Origin: Bog-473 sp963750075
Lineage (GTDB): Bacteria; Actinomycetota; Acidimicrobiia; Acidimicrobiales; RAAP-2
NCBI GenBank assembly: GCA_963750075.1
Contig: CAVVPG010000001.1
Coordinates: 434,001 to 498,000 of the forward strand
Direction: 5' to 3'
DNA length: 64,000 nt
Shown: one piece after another, positions 25,068 through 33,266 of the stretch
Position numbering within the stretch: position 1 is the stretch's first letter
Layout of the letters: each line of letters begins with the position of its first letter
Translations under genes and position numbers: made by a program
Notes under the pieces: model-generated
What the model saw: only the letters and a program-made list of their open reading frames with translations
Database searches by the model: none
What the model was told of the DNA's origin: nothing

Positions 25068-26507
25068 ATGAGAATCTCCTTCAGGCACGTTGGATCAACC
25101 GCGGCGTGGGTTGCGCTGACCAGTTGCGTGCTGGTTGTCGGCCCTTCGGGCTCCGCCGGCGCGACTGGCGGCGTAGCGACGGTCACTGTCAGTGGCGCTA
25201 CGACGTATCAGTCGATCAACGGTTTTGGCGTATCGGAGGCCTTCTCACAAGCGCGGACGGTGATGAACGCCCCACCCGCAGTGACGAACGCCGCGCTCAG
25301 TCTGTTGTTCGGTCGTACGAACGGCGCCGGTCTCAGCATCCTCCGAAACTTCATTCCCTCGACGACGAACGTCGGGACCATTGAGCCCACGGCTCCGGCG
25401 AGCCCGAGCACTCCGCCCGCCTATCAACCCCTGGGGGCCGATGACGGCCAGGAGCGGCTGTCGAAGTACCTTCAAACGTGGTATGGCGTCAACCAATTCG
25501 TGGCCGATGCTTGGGGGGCGCCACCGTTCATGAAGACGAACGACTCGGATTCAGGAGGCGGCACTCTGTGCGGTGTGCCAGGCGCCACATGCACCAGTGG
25601 AGATTGGAGGCAGGCGTACGCGAACTATCTCGTGCAGTATGCAGAGGACTACGCCGCCGACGGAATCAATTTGGAGTACCTCGGGTTCGAGAACGAGGCC
25701 AACTTGGCGCCGAGCTACTCCGGAATGGTGCTCACACCCGTTCAGACGGCCAATTTTGCCGATGTGCTTGGCCCGGACTTGGCTAGTTCTGGGCTGTCCA
25801 CTCAAGTCGAGTGCTGCGACACCGAGGGCTGGAACTATGCGGCGCAATATGCCAACGCCCTGGAAGCGGACCCTACGGCCTCCTCCTACGTGAAGCTCTT
25901 CACAAGTCACGGTTACACGGCGCCACCAAAGTCGCCGCTTGCCGGTTGGACGAATCCCGTCTGGGAGACCGAGTGGTCCACGTTCGATACCTGGGATCCG
26001 TCCTGGGACGATGGGACCGGCGCGTCGGGATTCACTTGGGCGCAACGCATCTACCAGGGCCTGACCTCGGCCGATCTGAGTGCCTTCTTCTACTGGTGGG
26101 GCACGAGCACGCCCACGTACAACGGCGACAACGAGAGTCTGGTTCAGATCAATGGCTCGACCGTCGTGCCCTCGGGCCGACTGTGGGCGTTTGCCAACTT
26201 CAGCCGGTTCGTGAGGCCCGGCGCAGTGCGAATCGCAGCCTCGAGCGACACGAGCAGCTTGGAGATCACAGCGTTCAAGAATGCTGACGGGTCGTTGGCA
26301 CTCGTCGCCCTCAATACTGCGCTGAGTCCTGTGACGGCCGACGTCTCGCTCAGCGGAACGGGTCTCCCAAATGGTGTGTCAGCCCAACCGTATGTCACCG
26401 ACCCGGGCAGCAGCATGGCGAAGAAACCGGGCATCACGGTCCAGAATGGAGCGTTCTCTGCGTCCGTACCGGCGCGCTCCGTCGTCACTTACGATCTGCC
26501 CGCTTGA
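25068..26507 (+). CDS. Secreted GH30-family glycoside hydrolase
   Basis: The 479-aa protein has a signal peptide (about residues 1-31, ending PSGSAGA). The mature part begins with ATTYQSINGFGVSEAFSQA, the usual GH30 opening, and continues with a TIM barrel. The acid/base Glu sits in YLGFENEANLAP (near 203) and the nucleophile Glu in PVWETEWSTFD (near 303), with FYWWGTS after it. The last 100 residues form the GH30 side beta-domain (VRIAASSDTSSLEITAFKNA). Members cleave beta-glycans such as xylans, beta-1,6-glucans or galactans; the substrate cannot be told. ATG 25068 gives the clean signal peptide; the frame runs open further upstream. It ends before a compositional change at 26.5-26.8 kb. 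Confidence 0.85.
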   Translation: MRISFRHVGSTAAWVALTSCVLVVGPSGSAGATGGVATVTVSGATTYQSINGFGVSEAFSQARTVMNAPPAVTNAALSLLFGRTNGAGLSILRNFIPSTTNVGTIEPTAPASPSTPPAYQPLGADDGQERLSKYLQTWYGVNQFVADAWGAPPFMKTNDSDSGGGTLCGVPGATCTSGDWRQAYANYLVQYAEDYAADGINLEYLGFENEANLAPSYSGMVLTPVQTANFADVLGPDLASSGLSTQVECCDTEGWNYAAQYANALEADPTASSYVKLFTSHGYTAPPKSPLAGWTNPVWETEWSTFDTWDPSWDDGTGASGFTWAQRIYQGLTSADLSAFFYWWGTSTPTYNGDNESLVQINGSTVVPSGRLWAFANFSRFVRPGAVRIAASSDTSSLEITAFKNADGSLALVALNTALSPVTADVSLSGTGLPNGVSAQPYVTDPGSSMAKKPGITVQNGAFSASVPARSVVTYDLPA

Positions 26508-26574
26508 GGGAGAGAGCATCTCTCGGGGCGTACGGCCACAAGAAGCGGGAAGCAACAACGGAGCCCTGAGCAAC

Positions 26575-26823
26575 CTACCTGTCGCTTGGGTAGTACCTCA
26601 CGTCCGCACAAGGGGATGCCGGATCGTTGTCCTCGTACACCAAACGTGAAGGCACTGTCAGTCTGTCTGGATCGGTCGCGCCTGGTAGTTGGGATGCTTG
26701 CGCGCTGCTCGGAAGGACATCAAGCGGTCGCTTGGGCGCGGCCGGCAGGGTCTTGGTGCGCTGCGGATGTCGCCCGTCGGGATCAGTAGGCGCAGTGTGC
26801 CCGACTCCTGCCGCCGCCGTCAT
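26575..26823 (-). CDS. Uncertain 82-aa reading frame coupled to LLM oxidoreductase
   Basis: Its ATG (26823) overlaps the TGA of the oxidoreductase gene upstream (ATGA), the normal coupling pattern in this genome. The start MTAAAGVGHTAPTDPDGRHP reads like a genuine GC-rich N-terminus, while the later part has a different feel and no known domain. It may be a gene whose 3' part was replaced at the right edge of the lower-GC insert, just as fumC was cut at its left edge. It could also be chance. Confidence 0.3.
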   Translation of the reverse strand: MTAAAGVGHTAPTDPDGRHPQRTKTLPAAPKRPLDVLPSSAQASQLPGATDPDRLTVPSRLVYEDNDPASPCADVRYYPSDR

Positions 26824-27713
26824 GACTGCAGGCCGCCGACCGCGCCCGCCAGGCGCTCCAGCTCGGCGCTCCACTCCCCCGGCGGCGCCATCGGGCGCAC
26901 GATGAACTTGGAGAACCCGGCGGCGAGGAAACGCTCGATCATGGCCCGCAGGCCGCCGAGCCCGACCGGAACGATCTGCTCGAGCGGTCGGCCCCGGGCG
27001 CGCCGGGCGAGGGGCGACGACGCCAGGGCGGCCACGTCCGTTCCCTCCGGCGCGTAGAACAGGCTGACCCCGAAGTGCTCCGGGCTGACGGAGCGCCCGT
27101 GCTCCGCCGCCACCGCCTGAATCACCGCCTTGCCCTCCGCGGCGTCCGCGGGCGTGCAGAACGCCGGGATCCACCCGTCGCCGAGGCGCCCGCAGCGCTC
27201 GAGCGCGGCCGGCAGGTTGCCTCCCAGCCAGACGTCGAAGGGGTCCTGGACCGGGCGCGGCGAGACGGACACTCCGGCGAACGAGGCTGCCGGTCCCTCG
27301 TGGGTCACCTCTTCGCCCGCCCACAGGCGGCGCAGCACGGGCAGGGCGTCGTCCATCAGCGCGCCGCGCTGCGCCGTGGGGATGCCGATTGCGCTGCGCT
27401 CCCCGCCGATGGCGAGCCCCGGGACGAAGGTGAGCAGGAAGCGGCCGCCCGAGAGCACGTCGAGCGTCGCCACGGCCTTGGCCAGCCACACGAGGTTGCG
27501 GCCGGGCAGCAGCATGGTCGTCCCGATCTTGAGGGTCGGGCAGGACCCCGACACCCAGGCCAGGCCGACCAGTGGGTCGGGTCCCGGACGCGAGAGCACC
27601 TCGGGCAGCCAGAGCGAGTCGAAGCCCGTCTCGGAGATCCCCGTCGCCAGCGCGACCATGGCGTCGGGCCCGAGGATCTCACCACCGGCACTGATCCCGA
27701 TCCGCACCTTCAC
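26820..27713 (-). CDS. LLM-class (F420-type) oxidoreductase
   Basis: The 297-aa protein is a luciferase-like TIM barrel. It starts VKVRIGISAGGEILGPDAMV and has TGFDSLWLPEVLS, LDVLSGGRFLLTFVPGLAIG and DVWLGGNLPAALERCGRLGD with GDGWIPAF, the standard marks of actinobacterial F420-dependent oxidoreductases. Substrate unknown. GTG 27713 overlaps the stop of the threonine aldolase gene (GTGA), so the two are one operon. The much longer open frame upstream is antisense-type extension and not part of the protein. Confidence 0.85.
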   Translation of the reverse strand: MKVRIGISAGGEILGPDAMVALATGISETGFDSLWLPEVLSRPGPDPLVGLAWVSGSCPTLKIGTTMLLPGRNLVWLAKAVATLDVLSGGRFLLTFVPGLAIGGERSAIGIPTAQRGALMDDALPVLRRLWAGEEVTHEGPAASFAGVSVSPRPVQDPFDVWLGGNLPAALERCGRLGDGWIPAFCTPADAAEGKAVIQAVAAEHGRSVSPEHFGVSLFYAPEGTDVAALASSPLARRARGRPLEQIVPVGLGGLRAMIERFLAAGFSKFIVRPMAPPGEWSAELERLAGAVGGLQS

Positions 27714-28741
27714 GGTGCCGTTCCCCCCGGCGCATCGCGGAGCGCCGCGACGGCGCGTGCGACGCCGTCGTCGTCGACGTCGCGGTGGGTCACCAAGCGG
27801 ACCGTGTCCGGCGCGATCGCATGGGCCAGCACGCCATGACCCTCCAGATGGGCGAGCAGCTTGTCCGGCCCCGGATGGGTGAACGTCACGATGTTGGTGC
27901 GCACGTCGGCTGGGTCCAAGCCGCAGGAAGGCCAGCGCTCCGCCACCGCGTCGGCCAGCCGCCGGGCCCGCGCGTGGTCCTCGGGGAGCCGCGCCACCAT
28001 CTCGGTCAGCGCGACCAGTCCCGGCGCCGCCAGGACACCGGCCTGGCGCATGCCGCCGCCGAGGCGCTTGCGGGCCAGGCGTGCCTCGGCCACCACCTCG
28101 GGCGCGCCGGCCAGGAGCGAACCCACGGGGGCGCACAGCCCCTTGGACAGGCAGCACATCACGGTCGTCGCGCCCGCGGTCCACTCGGCGGCCGGCACGC
28201 CGGTGGCGGCCTCTGCGTTGAACAGCCGCGCGCCGTCCATGTGCACCGGGACCGGGCCGGCCGCGTCGATCAACGCTCGCAGGCCCGACGTCGTCCAAGG
28301 CGCACCCGACGCCGCCATATGCGTGTTCTCGATGCTGACGAGCGAGACGGCGGGGTGGTGGTGCGCCGACGCGTCGCGGGCATGCCGGACGTCGTCGGCG
28401 CGCAGCATGCCGCTGTCGTCGTCCAGCTCGATGAACTGGATCCCGGCGTTCATGGCCGCCGCGCCGTACTCGTAGGCGACGACGTGCTGCCGCCGCCCGG
28501 CGATCACGGCGGTCCCCGGTCGCGTCAGGACCCGGATGGCGATCTGGTTGGCCATCACGCCGGAGGCCACGAAGAGCGCCGCGGGTTTGCCCACCCGCTG
28601 CGCGAAGGCCTCCTCGAGCGCGCGCACCGTCGGGTCCTCGCCGTAGTCGTCGTCCCCCACCTCGGCGTCTGCCATGGCGCGGCGCATCGCGGCGGTCGGC
28701 TGGGTGACGGTGTCGCTGCGCAGGTCGACCGGGTCGGGCAC
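27710..28741 (-). CDS. ltaE: Low-specificity L-threonine aldolase (PLP, beta-eliminating lyase family)
   Basis: The 343-aa enzyme opens PVDLRSDTVTQPTAAMRRAM, the conserved threonine aldolase start, with GDDDYGEDPTV, PVHMDGARLFNA (Asp that contacts the PLP ring nitrogen) and CCLSKGLCAPVGSLLAG containing the PLP lysine (near 199). It cleaves threonine or allo-threonine to glycine and acetaldehyde. The C-terminal domain is complete. GTG start at 28741. It leads a two-gene operon with an LLM oxidoreductase and diverges from the thioesterase gene over only 36 bp, so their promoters overlap. Confidence 0.88.
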   Translation of the reverse strand: MPDPVDLRSDTVTQPTAAMRRAMADAEVGDDDYGEDPTVRALEEAFAQRVGKPAALFVASGVMANQIAIRVLTRPGTAVIAGRRQHVVAYEYGAAAMNAGIQFIELDDDSGMLRADDVRHARDASAHHHPAVSLVSIENTHMAASGAPWTTSGLRALIDAAGPVPVHMDGARLFNAEAATGVPAAEWTAGATTVMCCLSKGLCAPVGSLLAGAPEVVAEARLARKRLGGGMRQAGVLAAPGLVALTEMVARLPEDHARARRLADAVAERWPSCGLDPADVRTNIVTFTHPGPDKLLAHLEGHGVLAHAIAPDTVRLVTHRDVDDDGVARAVAALRDAPGGTAP

Positions 28742-28777
28742 GCGCTCAGGCTATCGGCGCGCCGTTAACATCCGGCG

Positions 28778-29239
28778 GTGACCACGCCCCCCTCCGATGC
28801 CGGCACGGGCTTCCCGCCAGCCGTCAGCCAGAGCATCCACGAGCTGCTCGACGTCGAGTTCGTCGAAACCGGCCCGGACCGGGTGGTCCTGCGCATCCCC
28901 GTCGACTGGAAGGTGCACCAGCCCTACGGCATCCTCCACGGGGGGGTCTCGGCCCTGCTGGCCGAGTCGGCGGCCAGCCTGGGCGCCGCGCTGGCCGCCG
29001 GGCCCGACCGGAGCGTCGTGGGGATCGAGCTCAACGCCAGCCATCTGCGCTCGCTGCGCGACGGCCATCTCACCGCCGAGGCCACACCGGTGCGGGTCGG
29101 CCGGACGGTGCAGGTCTGGCGGATCTCGCTGACCGACGACGACGGGCGGGCCATCTGTGACGCGCGTTGCACCCTGTCCGTCCTCGGAGCCCCCGGCGGG
29201 GAGTCAGGGGCGGTGCGCCCACCGGGAGTCTCGGAATAG
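28778..29239 (+). CDS. PaaI-family hotdog thioesterase
   Basis: The 153-aa single hotdog-fold protein has VHQPYGILHGGVSALLAESA (about 49-68), the GxxHGG-type motif of PaaI/YbdB thioesterases, with SVVGIELNASHLRSL on the next strand and VWRISLTDDDGRAICDARCT at the end. It should hydrolyse an acyl- or aryl-CoA thioester. GTG start. The next gene (LLM oxidoreductase) begins 53 bp later and may share the transcript, which would link the thioesterase with the thiolase-like and KAS III enzymes downstream. Confidence 0.88.
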   Translation: MTTPPSDAGTGFPPAVSQSIHELLDVEFVETGPDRVVLRIPVDWKVHQPYGILHGGVSALLAESAASLGAALAAGPDRSVVGIELNASHLRSLRDGHLTAEATPVRVGRTVQVWRISLTDDDGRAICDARCTLSVLGAPGGESGAVRPPGVSE

Positions 29240-29292
29240 AAAGACCGACCCCACCGGCGTATTATGTCGGTGTGACCCCGGTAGGAAGTGGA

Positions 29293-30237
29293 GTGCCCCG
29301 TCCGTCCCTCGGGCTCATCCTCCCCGCTACCACGCAGGGAGAACTCCCCTGCGAGAGCGGTACTACCCTTGGTAATACCAACGGCGGGGCCGAGCTGGCC
29401 GAGCTGTGCCGCAGAGCCGAGGCGACCGGAGCCGACTCGCTGTGGGCGGTGGACCACCTGTACTGGCCCCACCCCATCGGCGAGGCGCTCACCACGCTGG
29501 CGGTGGCCGCGGTCACGACGACGCGGCCGACGCTCGGGACCTGCGTGCTCCAGCTCCCCCTGCGCCGCCCCGCTGCGGTGGCGAAGCAGGCGACGTCGCT
29601 CCAGCTCCTCTCGGGCGGCCGCTTCGTGCTCGGCCTGGGTGTCGGCATCCACGAAGGGGAGTACGAGCGGGCCGGCGTCGACTTCCACCGCCGGGGACGG
29701 CTGATGGACGAGGGCGTCGCCGGCCTGCGCGAGGCCTGGGGCCCCCACGACGGGGCCTCGGACTACGTCCAGGAGCCGGCGTCGGCGCCTGTGCCGCTGT
29801 GGTTCGGGGGGAAGAGCGACGCCGCCCGACGCCGGGCCGCCGCCGTGGGCGACGGCTGGATCCCGCTGTTCCTGGCTCCGCAGGACTACGCGCCTGCGTG
29901 GGCCGCGCTGCGGCGCGAGGCCGCCGAGGCCGGTCGCGACCCCGGGGCGGTCGAGCCCGCCGTCGTCGTCTTCGCCTGCGTGGGTGACGACGACGCGGGG
30001 GCGCGCGGGGCCGCCTGGCTCTCCGGGCTCTACCGGCTCCCGGCCAAGGCGTTCTCGCGCCATCTGGTGGCGGGGTCGCCGGACGCCTGCGCGACCGCGC
30101 TCCGCCGCTACGCGGCGGCCGGCGCGCGTCACATCGTCGTGATGGTGGCGGGGTCGCCCGCCGTCGAGCACTTCGCACTGCTGCGGGCGGCGTTCGCCCG
30201 CGACGAGGAGCGGGTCCTGACGGGAGCACCGGCATGA
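29293..30237 (+). CDS. LLM-class (F420-type) oxidoreductase
   Basis: The 314-aa luciferase-like protein begins VPRPSLGLILPATTQGELP and shows ATGADSLWAVDHLYWPHPIG, LQLLSGGRFVLGLGVGIHEG and VPLWFGGKSDAARRRAAAVG with GDGWIPLFL. GTG 29293 has AGGAAG four bases upstream; a GTG at 29272 is in frame but has no ribosome site. A TATTAT hexamer lies at 29260-29265. Its stop overlaps the start of the thiolase-like gene (ATGA), making it first in a run of four coupled genes. As a flavin/F420 enzyme it may oxidise or reduce an acyl-CoA-derived intermediate; inference only. Confidence 0.85.
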   Translation: MPRPSLGLILPATTQGELPCESGTTLGNTNGGAELAELCRRAEATGADSLWAVDHLYWPHPIGEALTTLAVAAVTTTRPTLGTCVLQLPLRRPAAVAKQATSLQLLSGGRFVLGLGVGIHEGEYERAGVDFHRRGRLMDEGVAGLREAWGPHDGASDYVQEPASAPVPLWFGGKSDAARRRAAAVGDGWIPLFLAPQDYAPAWAALRREAAEAGRDPGAVEPAVVVFACVGDDDAGARGAAWLSGLYRLPAKAFSRHLVAGSPDACATALRRYAAAGARHIVVMVAGSPAVEHFALLRAAFARDEERVLTGAPA

Positions 30238-31430
30238 GCAGCACCGACATCGCCATCCTCGGCACGGGCATGACGGACATGAGCCGCCGCGACCTAGATC
30301 TCGACACGATGGCCTACCAGGTGATGCACGAGGCCCTCGGCGACGCCGGCGTGTCGCCGCACGAGCTCGGTCTCGTCATCGTGGGCAACGCGATGGCCGG
30401 GCGCCTGAGCGACCAGGGCTGCATGCGGGGCCAGACATGGTTGCGCAAGGCCGGCCTCAGCGAGGCCGCCATCATCAATGTCGACAACTCGTGCGCCGGG
30501 GGCAGCTCCGCTCTGCACCTCGCCACCATGGCGGCGACCGTGCACGATCGACCCGTGCTCGCCCTCGGCGCCGAGAAGATGTGGACCGGCAGCCGCTCCG
30601 AGACGATCGCGGGCATTGAGGACGGGCTGCCCGCGGAGTACCGCCGCGACCTGCACGAGCGGCGCCATGCCGACAACAATCCGGCGGGCAGCATCCTGAT
30701 GGGCCTCAACAACGCATGGGCGCACCGGCTGATGGCCGAGGTCGGCGCGACGGTGCGCCAGATCGCCGCCGCGGCGGCCAAGGCGTTCCACCACGCCTCG
30801 CGCAACCCGCTGGCCCAGTTCCAGCGAAGGGTGACCATCGACGAGGTGCTGGCCTCCCCCCAGGTGGCCGGCGTCCTGACCCGCCTCATGTGCAGCTCGT
30901 TCACCGACGGTGCCGCAGCCGTCGTGCTGGGCGGGCCGTCCGTCCGGGCCCCCGCGTCGGCGCCCCGTATCATCGGGTCGGTGGCGCGCTCGGGAAACGG
31001 CTTGCTCGACTATCACGACCGACTGACCCAGACGGCCGAGTCGGCCTGGGAGTCCTTCGGGCTCGGGCCGGACGAGATCGACCTCGTGGAGCTGCACGAC
31101 GCCACCGCCGCCGAGGAGCTCTACGCGCTCGAGTCGCTGGGCTTCTTCGCACCCGGGGAGGCGGGCCCCGCCACGGAGGCCGGCGCCACCGCCGTCGACA
31201 CGCCGGGTCTCGTGGTGAACCCCAGCGGCGGACTGGTCGGCCGTGGGCACCCGCTGGGAGCCACGGGGCTGGCCCAGGTGGTCGAGCTGGCGACCCAGGT
31301 CCGTGGCCGGGCCGGGGACCGCCAGGTTGCGGGCGCCCGCACCGGCGTGGCAGTGAACACCGGCGGCATCATCTACGGGGACGCCGGGTTCGTGGGCATT
31401 CACGCGGTGCGCGCCGGGTCGGCCGCGTGA
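30234..31430 (+). CDS. SCP2-type thiolase-like acyl-CoA acyltransferase
   Basis: The 398-aa protein has the thiolase fold: nucleophile Cys in VDNSCAGGSSALHLA (Cys87), ELHDATAAEELYALESLG with the conserved His, and GGLVGRGHPLGATGLAQV near the C-terminus. The second catalytic Cys of classical thiolases is absent; the equivalent place reads AVNTGGIIYGDAGF, as in SCP2-type or lipid-transfer thiolases. Its start overlaps the LLM gene (ATGA) and its stop overlaps the KAS III gene (GTGA). It may make or cleave a carbon-carbon bond in an acyl-CoA, or work as a pair with the KAS III enzyme. Exact reaction unknown. Confidence 0.82.
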   Translation: MSSTDIAILGTGMTDMSRRDLDLDTMAYQVMHEALGDAGVSPHELGLVIVGNAMAGRLSDQGCMRGQTWLRKAGLSEAAIINVDNSCAGGSSALHLATMAATVHDRPVLALGAEKMWTGSRSETIAGIEDGLPAEYRRDLHERRHADNNPAGSILMGLNNAWAHRLMAEVGATVRQIAAAAAKAFHHASRNPLAQFQRRVTIDEVLASPQVAGVLTRLMCSSFTDGAAAVVLGGPSVRAPASAPRIIGSVARSGNGLLDYHDRLTQTAESAWESFGLGPDEIDLVELHDATAAEELYALESLGFFAPGEAGPATEAGATAVDTPGLVVNPSGGLVGRGHPLGATGLAQVVELATQVRGRAGDRQVAGARTGVAVNTGGIIYGDAGFVGIHAVRAGSAA

Positions 31431-32353
31431 GGGGGATTCGCATCACTGGTTGGGGCATCGCCGTGCCGGACAAGGTCGTGACCAACGACGACATGGCGGT
31501 CAACCTCGACACCAGCGACGAGTGGATCGTCGAGCGGACCGGCATCCGTGAGCGCCACATCGGTGGCACCACCTCCGGCCTGGCCATCGAGGCGGCGCAG
31601 GAGGCCCTGGCCTGCGCCGGCCGCTCGCCCGAGGAGATCGAGCACCTCGTGCTCGCCACCACGACGCCGGACGGCATCGTGCCGGGCACGGCGCCCACGG
31701 TGCAGCACGGCATCGGCATGCGCGGCGGCGCGTTCGACATCAACGCCGCGTGCTCGGGGTTCGTCTACGGCCTCGTCACGGTCGCCGGCCTGATCGCCAT
31801 CGGGTCGGGGCCCGTGCTGCTCATCGGGTCCGAGACGCTCTCGCGCATCACCGACATGGACGACCGCAAGATCGCCATCATCGTCGGCGACGGTGCGGGC
31901 GCCGTCGTCGTCGAACCGGTGGACGGCCCCGGGGGCCTGCTCAGCTGGAACATGAACGCAGACGGGTCGCTCAAGCACCTGCTCAAGTGCGAGCACGGGG
32001 GCACGCTGTTCATGGACGGCAAGGAGGTCTTCCGCCGCGCGGTGCGGGTCGTCGTCGAGTCGGCCGAACGCGCCATGGCCGACGCCGGCCTCGGGCCGGA
32101 CGACATCTCCCTCATGGTGCCCCACCAGGCCAACTTGCGGATCATCCAGGCCGCCGGACAGCGCCTGGGGATCCCCGAGGAGCGCACGGCAGTCGTCATC
32201 GATCGCTACGGCAACACCTCGTCCGCCTCCATCCCGCTCGCGCTCTACGACTCCATCTCCCGTGGCCGCGTCCACGACGGCGACAACCTCCTGCTGACCG
32301 GGTTCGGCGGCGGGATGACCTGGGCGAGCGCGATCTTCCGCTGGAACGCATGA
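31427..32353 (+). CDS. fabH: Beta-ketoacyl-ACP synthase III-type enzyme
   Basis: The 308-aa enzyme begins RGIRITGWGIAVPDKVVTND and SDEWIVERTGIRERHI, and has the KAS III catalytic triad: Cys109 in INAACSGFVYGL, His in MVPHQANLRII (near 229) and Asn in RYGNTSSASIPLA (near 259). The arrangement is standard for FabH, which condenses an acyl-CoA with malonyl-ACP to start fatty acid synthesis. No acpP, fabD or fabF is nearby, so this copy may serve a separate pathway rather than housekeeping synthesis. Start overlaps the thiolase-like gene (GTGA), stop overlaps the nucleotidyltransferase (ATGA). Confidence 0.9.
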   Translation: MRGIRITGWGIAVPDKVVTNDDMAVNLDTSDEWIVERTGIRERHIGGTTSGLAIEAAQEALACAGRSPEEIEHLVLATTTPDGIVPGTAPTVQHGIGMRGGAFDINAACSGFVYGLVTVAGLIAIGSGPVLLIGSETLSRITDMDDRKIAIIVGDGAGAVVVEPVDGPGGLLSWNMNADGSLKHLLKCEHGGTLFMDGKEVFRRAVRVVVESAERAMADAGLGPDDISLMVPHQANLRIIQAAGQRLGIPEERTAVVIDRYGNTSSASIPLALYDSISRGRVHDGDNLLLTGFGGGMTWASAIFRWNA

Positions 32354-33219
32354 CCGACGGGGCAGGCGGGGCGGGCCTGACGCTCGTCGTCCTGGCCGCC
32401 GGCCGGGCCAAGCGCTACGGAGGCGTCAAGCCGCTGGCCCCGGTCGGGTCGCACGGCGAGGCCGTCATCGACCTGGTGGCCTCCGATGCGCTGTCCGCCG
32501 GCTTCGACACGATCGTGCTCGTGCTGAGCCCGAGCACCGGGCCCGCCATCCGCTACCACGTCGAGCACGCGTGGCCCTCGGGCGTCGACGTGCGCTTCGC
32601 CACGCAACCCGTGCCGCGGGGCACGGTCGACGCCGTCCTGTCCGCTTCCGACGTCGTCGGTGACACCCCCTACGGCGTGGGCAACGCCGACGACATCTAC
32701 GGCAGGGCCGCGTGCGTCCAGCTGGTCGGGCACCTGCGGGCCCACGGTGACACCAACGCCCTGGTGGGCTACCGCCTGGCCGACGCGGTCGTCGGCTTCT
32801 CGCCGGTGACCCGCGGTATCTGCCGGGTCGGGTCCGACGGGATGCTCCTGGGCGTCGACGAGCGGCGCCAGGTGACCGCCACGCCCGAGGGGGGCTTCGT
32901 CGCCGCGGACGGCCGCGAGCCTGCCACCCTCTCGCCCGACGCCCGGGTGTCGATGAACCTCTGGGGCTTCACCCCGGCCTTCCACAAGGCGCTGCAGGGG
33001 GCCATGGACGCCGCCGTGGACGCCTCGGCTGAGTCCGAGGTGCTGCTCCCCGAGGTGGTCGCACAGTCGCTCGGCACCAGCTCGTTCGCCGTGCTGCCGG
33101 CCGGAGGCCGCTGCGTGGGGGTAACCCATCCCGACGACCTCTCGCTGGTGCAGGCCGAGCTGAACCGCCAGGTGGCCGCCGGCGAGCGCCCGGCGGGACT
33201 CTGGCCCTCCCTGCGCTGA
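32350..33219 (+). CDS. Nucleotidyltransferase (sugar-phosphate NTP transferase-like)
   Basis: The 289-aa protein has the N-terminal nucleotide-binding signature LTLVVLAAGRAKRYGGVKPL with Lys in the right place, a YGVGNADDIYG section that supplies the metal-binding Asp, and VSMNLWGFTPAFHKALQGAM. These are typical of NTP_transferase-domain proteins that make nucleotide sugars or activate phospho-alcohols. I cannot name the substrate. ATG 32350 overlaps the KAS III stop (ATGA). Last of the coupled genes; a hairpin at 33246-33266 follows. Confidence 0.8.
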   Translation: MTDGAGGAGLTLVVLAAGRAKRYGGVKPLAPVGSHGEAVIDLVASDALSAGFDTIVLVLSPSTGPAIRYHVEHAWPSGVDVRFATQPVPRGTVDAVLSASDVVGDTPYGVGNADDIYGRAACVQLVGHLRAHGDTNALVGYRLADAVVGFSPVTRGICRVGSDGMLLGVDERRQVTATPEGGFVAADGREPATLSPDARVSMNLWGFTPAFHKALQGAMDAAVDASAESEVLLPEVVAQSLGTSSFAVLPAGGRCVGVTHPDDLSLVQAELNRQVAAGERPAGLWPSLR

Positions 33220-33245
33220 GCCGCTCCGAGGCGGGCTGACCCGAC

Positions 33246-33266
33246 CGGGGCGCGGGACAAGCCCCG
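33246..33266 (+). terminator. Candidate terminator hairpin
   Basis: CGGGGC, nine bases and GCCCCG form a 6-bp stem 26 bases after the nucleotidyltransferase stop, followed by TTCCGT. No long U-tract. Its place at the end of a long coupled operon makes a terminator plausible. Confidence 0.35.

Noticed and set aside
29293..33219. Olefin (OleA-type) biosynthesis cluster
   Set aside because: KAS III is present but no OleB, OleC or OleD homologue is adjacent; the thiolase-like and nucleotidyltransferase genes do not fit that pathway.
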